A DNA stretch of 16,327 nucleotides, taken from SKLM01 sp050049955 (GTDB lineage Bacteria > Chloroflexota > Anaerolineae > B4-G1). The DNA lies in contig JASFVG010000049.1 of the NCBI GenBank assembly GCA_050049955.1, positions 1 to 16,327 of the forward strand, written 5' to 3'. Of this stretch, positions 15,538 through 16,327 are shown piece by piece (position 1 is the first letter of the stretch; each line of letters starts with the position of its first letter). Under the pieces are notes generated by a model. That model was not told the origin of the DNA. It saw only the letters and a program-made list of their open reading frames with translations, and ran no database searches. The position numbers and the translations under genes are program-made.

Positions 15538-16314
15538 TTAGCTTCCTTCCTGTTCAAACATCTGAGTCTTCTGGACACGGTCGGTGTTGAACATTGTGAA
15601 CCGCGAGAGGATTTCCTTCACCGTCAGGCCAGCCTCGTCCAGAGCCTCCTGCATAGCGTTCTCGTTGGGCTCTGGAATGAGCCCGCGACATCCCTCGCAG
15701 CCATCGCCATAGGTGGGGCAGATGGCATCGCAGCCAGCCCGCGTCACCGGGCCCAGGCAGAACTTGCCTACGTGAAACAGGCAGACGTTCTCCTTCAGTT
15801 TGCACTCGACACACACCGGGTAGTCAGGAATCCCTGGCTTCTTGCCAAGCAGGAGGTTCTTGACCACCTTGACGAACTCCTCCCGGTCAATCGGGCAACC
15901 TGGAATGATGGCGTCCACTTCGACGACGTCACCGATGGGCCGGGCCGCATAGGTCTCGTACCAGTCGGCCTTGTCGCCGTAGACGTACCGTCGCACGTCG
16001 TCCAGAGGCTGCAGGTTCTTTAGGGTATTGACGCAGCCGGTATGGGCGCAGGCACCCAGCGCGACGACGAGGTCAGCCTGCGCACGGATCTTGAACAGGC
16101 GTTCCTCATCACACTTGCGGGTGCACGAGCCCTCGACGAACGCGATCTGATAGTCCTCGCCCTTTTCGGTCATCGCCTCGCGCCATTGCACCACCTCGAC
16201 AGCGTCGAGGAGGTCGAGATGCGTCTGAAGGGCATCGACCACAGTCAGCTGGCATCCCTCACAGCTTGCGAAATCGAAGAAAGCGATCTTCGGCTTCCCA
16301 TTCTTGTCACTCAT
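15538..16314 (-). CDS. hydD: [NiFe] hydrogenase small subunit, group 3 (sulfhydrogenase delta / MvhG-like)
   Basis: 258-residue electron-transfer subunit. No Tat signal peptide, so cytosolic. Proximal cluster ligands C18, C21 (DFASCEGCQLTVVD), C89 (LGACAHTGC) and C140 (IPGCPID). C-terminal cluster cysteines: C168, C171, C178, C186, C195, C199, C206, C209. It carries extra cysteines C64 and C68 in EGSCTRKCDEERL and C94, where many homologues have none. ATG 16314 has a perfect AGGAGG 7 nt upstream (16322-16327), the last bases of the window, so the promoter and any preceding gene lie outside. First visible gene of the cluster, 5 nt before the large subunit. Confidence 0.95.
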   Translation of the reverse strand: MSDKNGKPKIAFFDFASCEGCQLTVVDALQTHLDLLDAVEVVQWREAMTEKGEDYQIAFVEGSCTRKCDEERLFKIRAQADLVVALGACAHTGCVNTLKNLQPLDDVRRYVYGDKADWYETYAARPIGDVVEVDAIIPGCPIDREEFVKVVKNLLLGKKPGIPDYPVCVECKLKENVCLFHVGKFCLGPVTRAGCDAICPTYGDGCEGCRGLIPEPNENAMQEALDEAGLTVKEILSRFTMFNTDRVQKTQMFEQEGS

Positions 16315-16327
16315 TACAGTGCCTCCT

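Noticed and set aside
1..16327. Archaeal (methanogen) origin suggested by Hdr/Mvh genes
   Set aside because: In-frame SECIS directly after the UGA, NuoEF-type NADH module, GAF histidine kinase and TTG/GTG starts with strong Shine-Dalgarno sites favour a bacterium.
1..16327. CRISPR arrays, insertion sequences, tRNA or rRNA genes
   Set aside because: None found on reading either strand; no regular repeats, transposase motifs or tRNA-like cloverleafs noticed.

Overview
All sixteen recognisable genes in this window lie on the minus strand, so transcription runs from right to left. Together they form one redox locus of an anaerobic bacterium. A bacterial origin is supported by strong Shine-Dalgarno sites (AGGAGG type), a cytosolic GAF histidine kinase, and two selenocysteine UGA codons whose SECIS-like hairpins lie inside the reading frame just after the UGA. 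Archaeal SECIS elements normally lie in untranslated regions. The lineage cannot be read directly. A GC-rich anaerobe such as a Chloroflexota or Desulfobacterota member would fit, but this is only a guess.

Layout in order of transcription. (1) 16314-13761: small and large subunits of a group 3 (sulfhydrogenase/Mvh-like, cytosolic) [NiFe] hydrogenase and a hydrogenase maturation endopeptidase. (2) 13783-12115: a stand-alone receiver protein and a soluble GAF-HisKA-HATPase kinase. (3) 11963-9251: two 4Fe-4S proteins and an FAD/NAD(P)-binding 2Fe-2S flavoprotein, resembling sulfhydrogenase beta/gamma or FlxCBA. (4) 9059-3575: a short selenocysteine-containing HdrA N-terminal half, NuoE, NuoF, a fusion of a NuoG-type N-terminus with the C-terminal half of HdrA, and an MvhD-like electron-transfer protein. 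(5) After a 364-385 bp gap, 3189 to the left edge: HdrC, HdrB and a selenocysteine-containing HdrA whose C-terminus is cut off by the window.

Working model (inference): H2 (hydrogenase) and NAD(P)H (the HydG/FlxA-like flavoprotein and NuoF) enter through iron-sulfur relays and MvhD. They meet at HdrA-type FAD sites, where electrons could be bifurcated between ferredoxin and the disulfide-reducing HdrB. The layout recalls Flx-Hdr, Mvh-Hdr and the BamEFGHI part of class II benzoyl-CoA reductase, but combines them all in one locus.

The most unusual feature is an apparently split HdrA. One gene encodes the N-terminal half, with the FAD Rossmann motif, the selenocysteine and the first ferredoxin motif. 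The complementary C-terminal half is fused behind NuoG-like iron-sulfur domains two genes downstream. A normal full-type HdrA is encoded in the same locus. The second notable feature is the pair of near-identical SECIS regions, in which even third codon positions are conserved.
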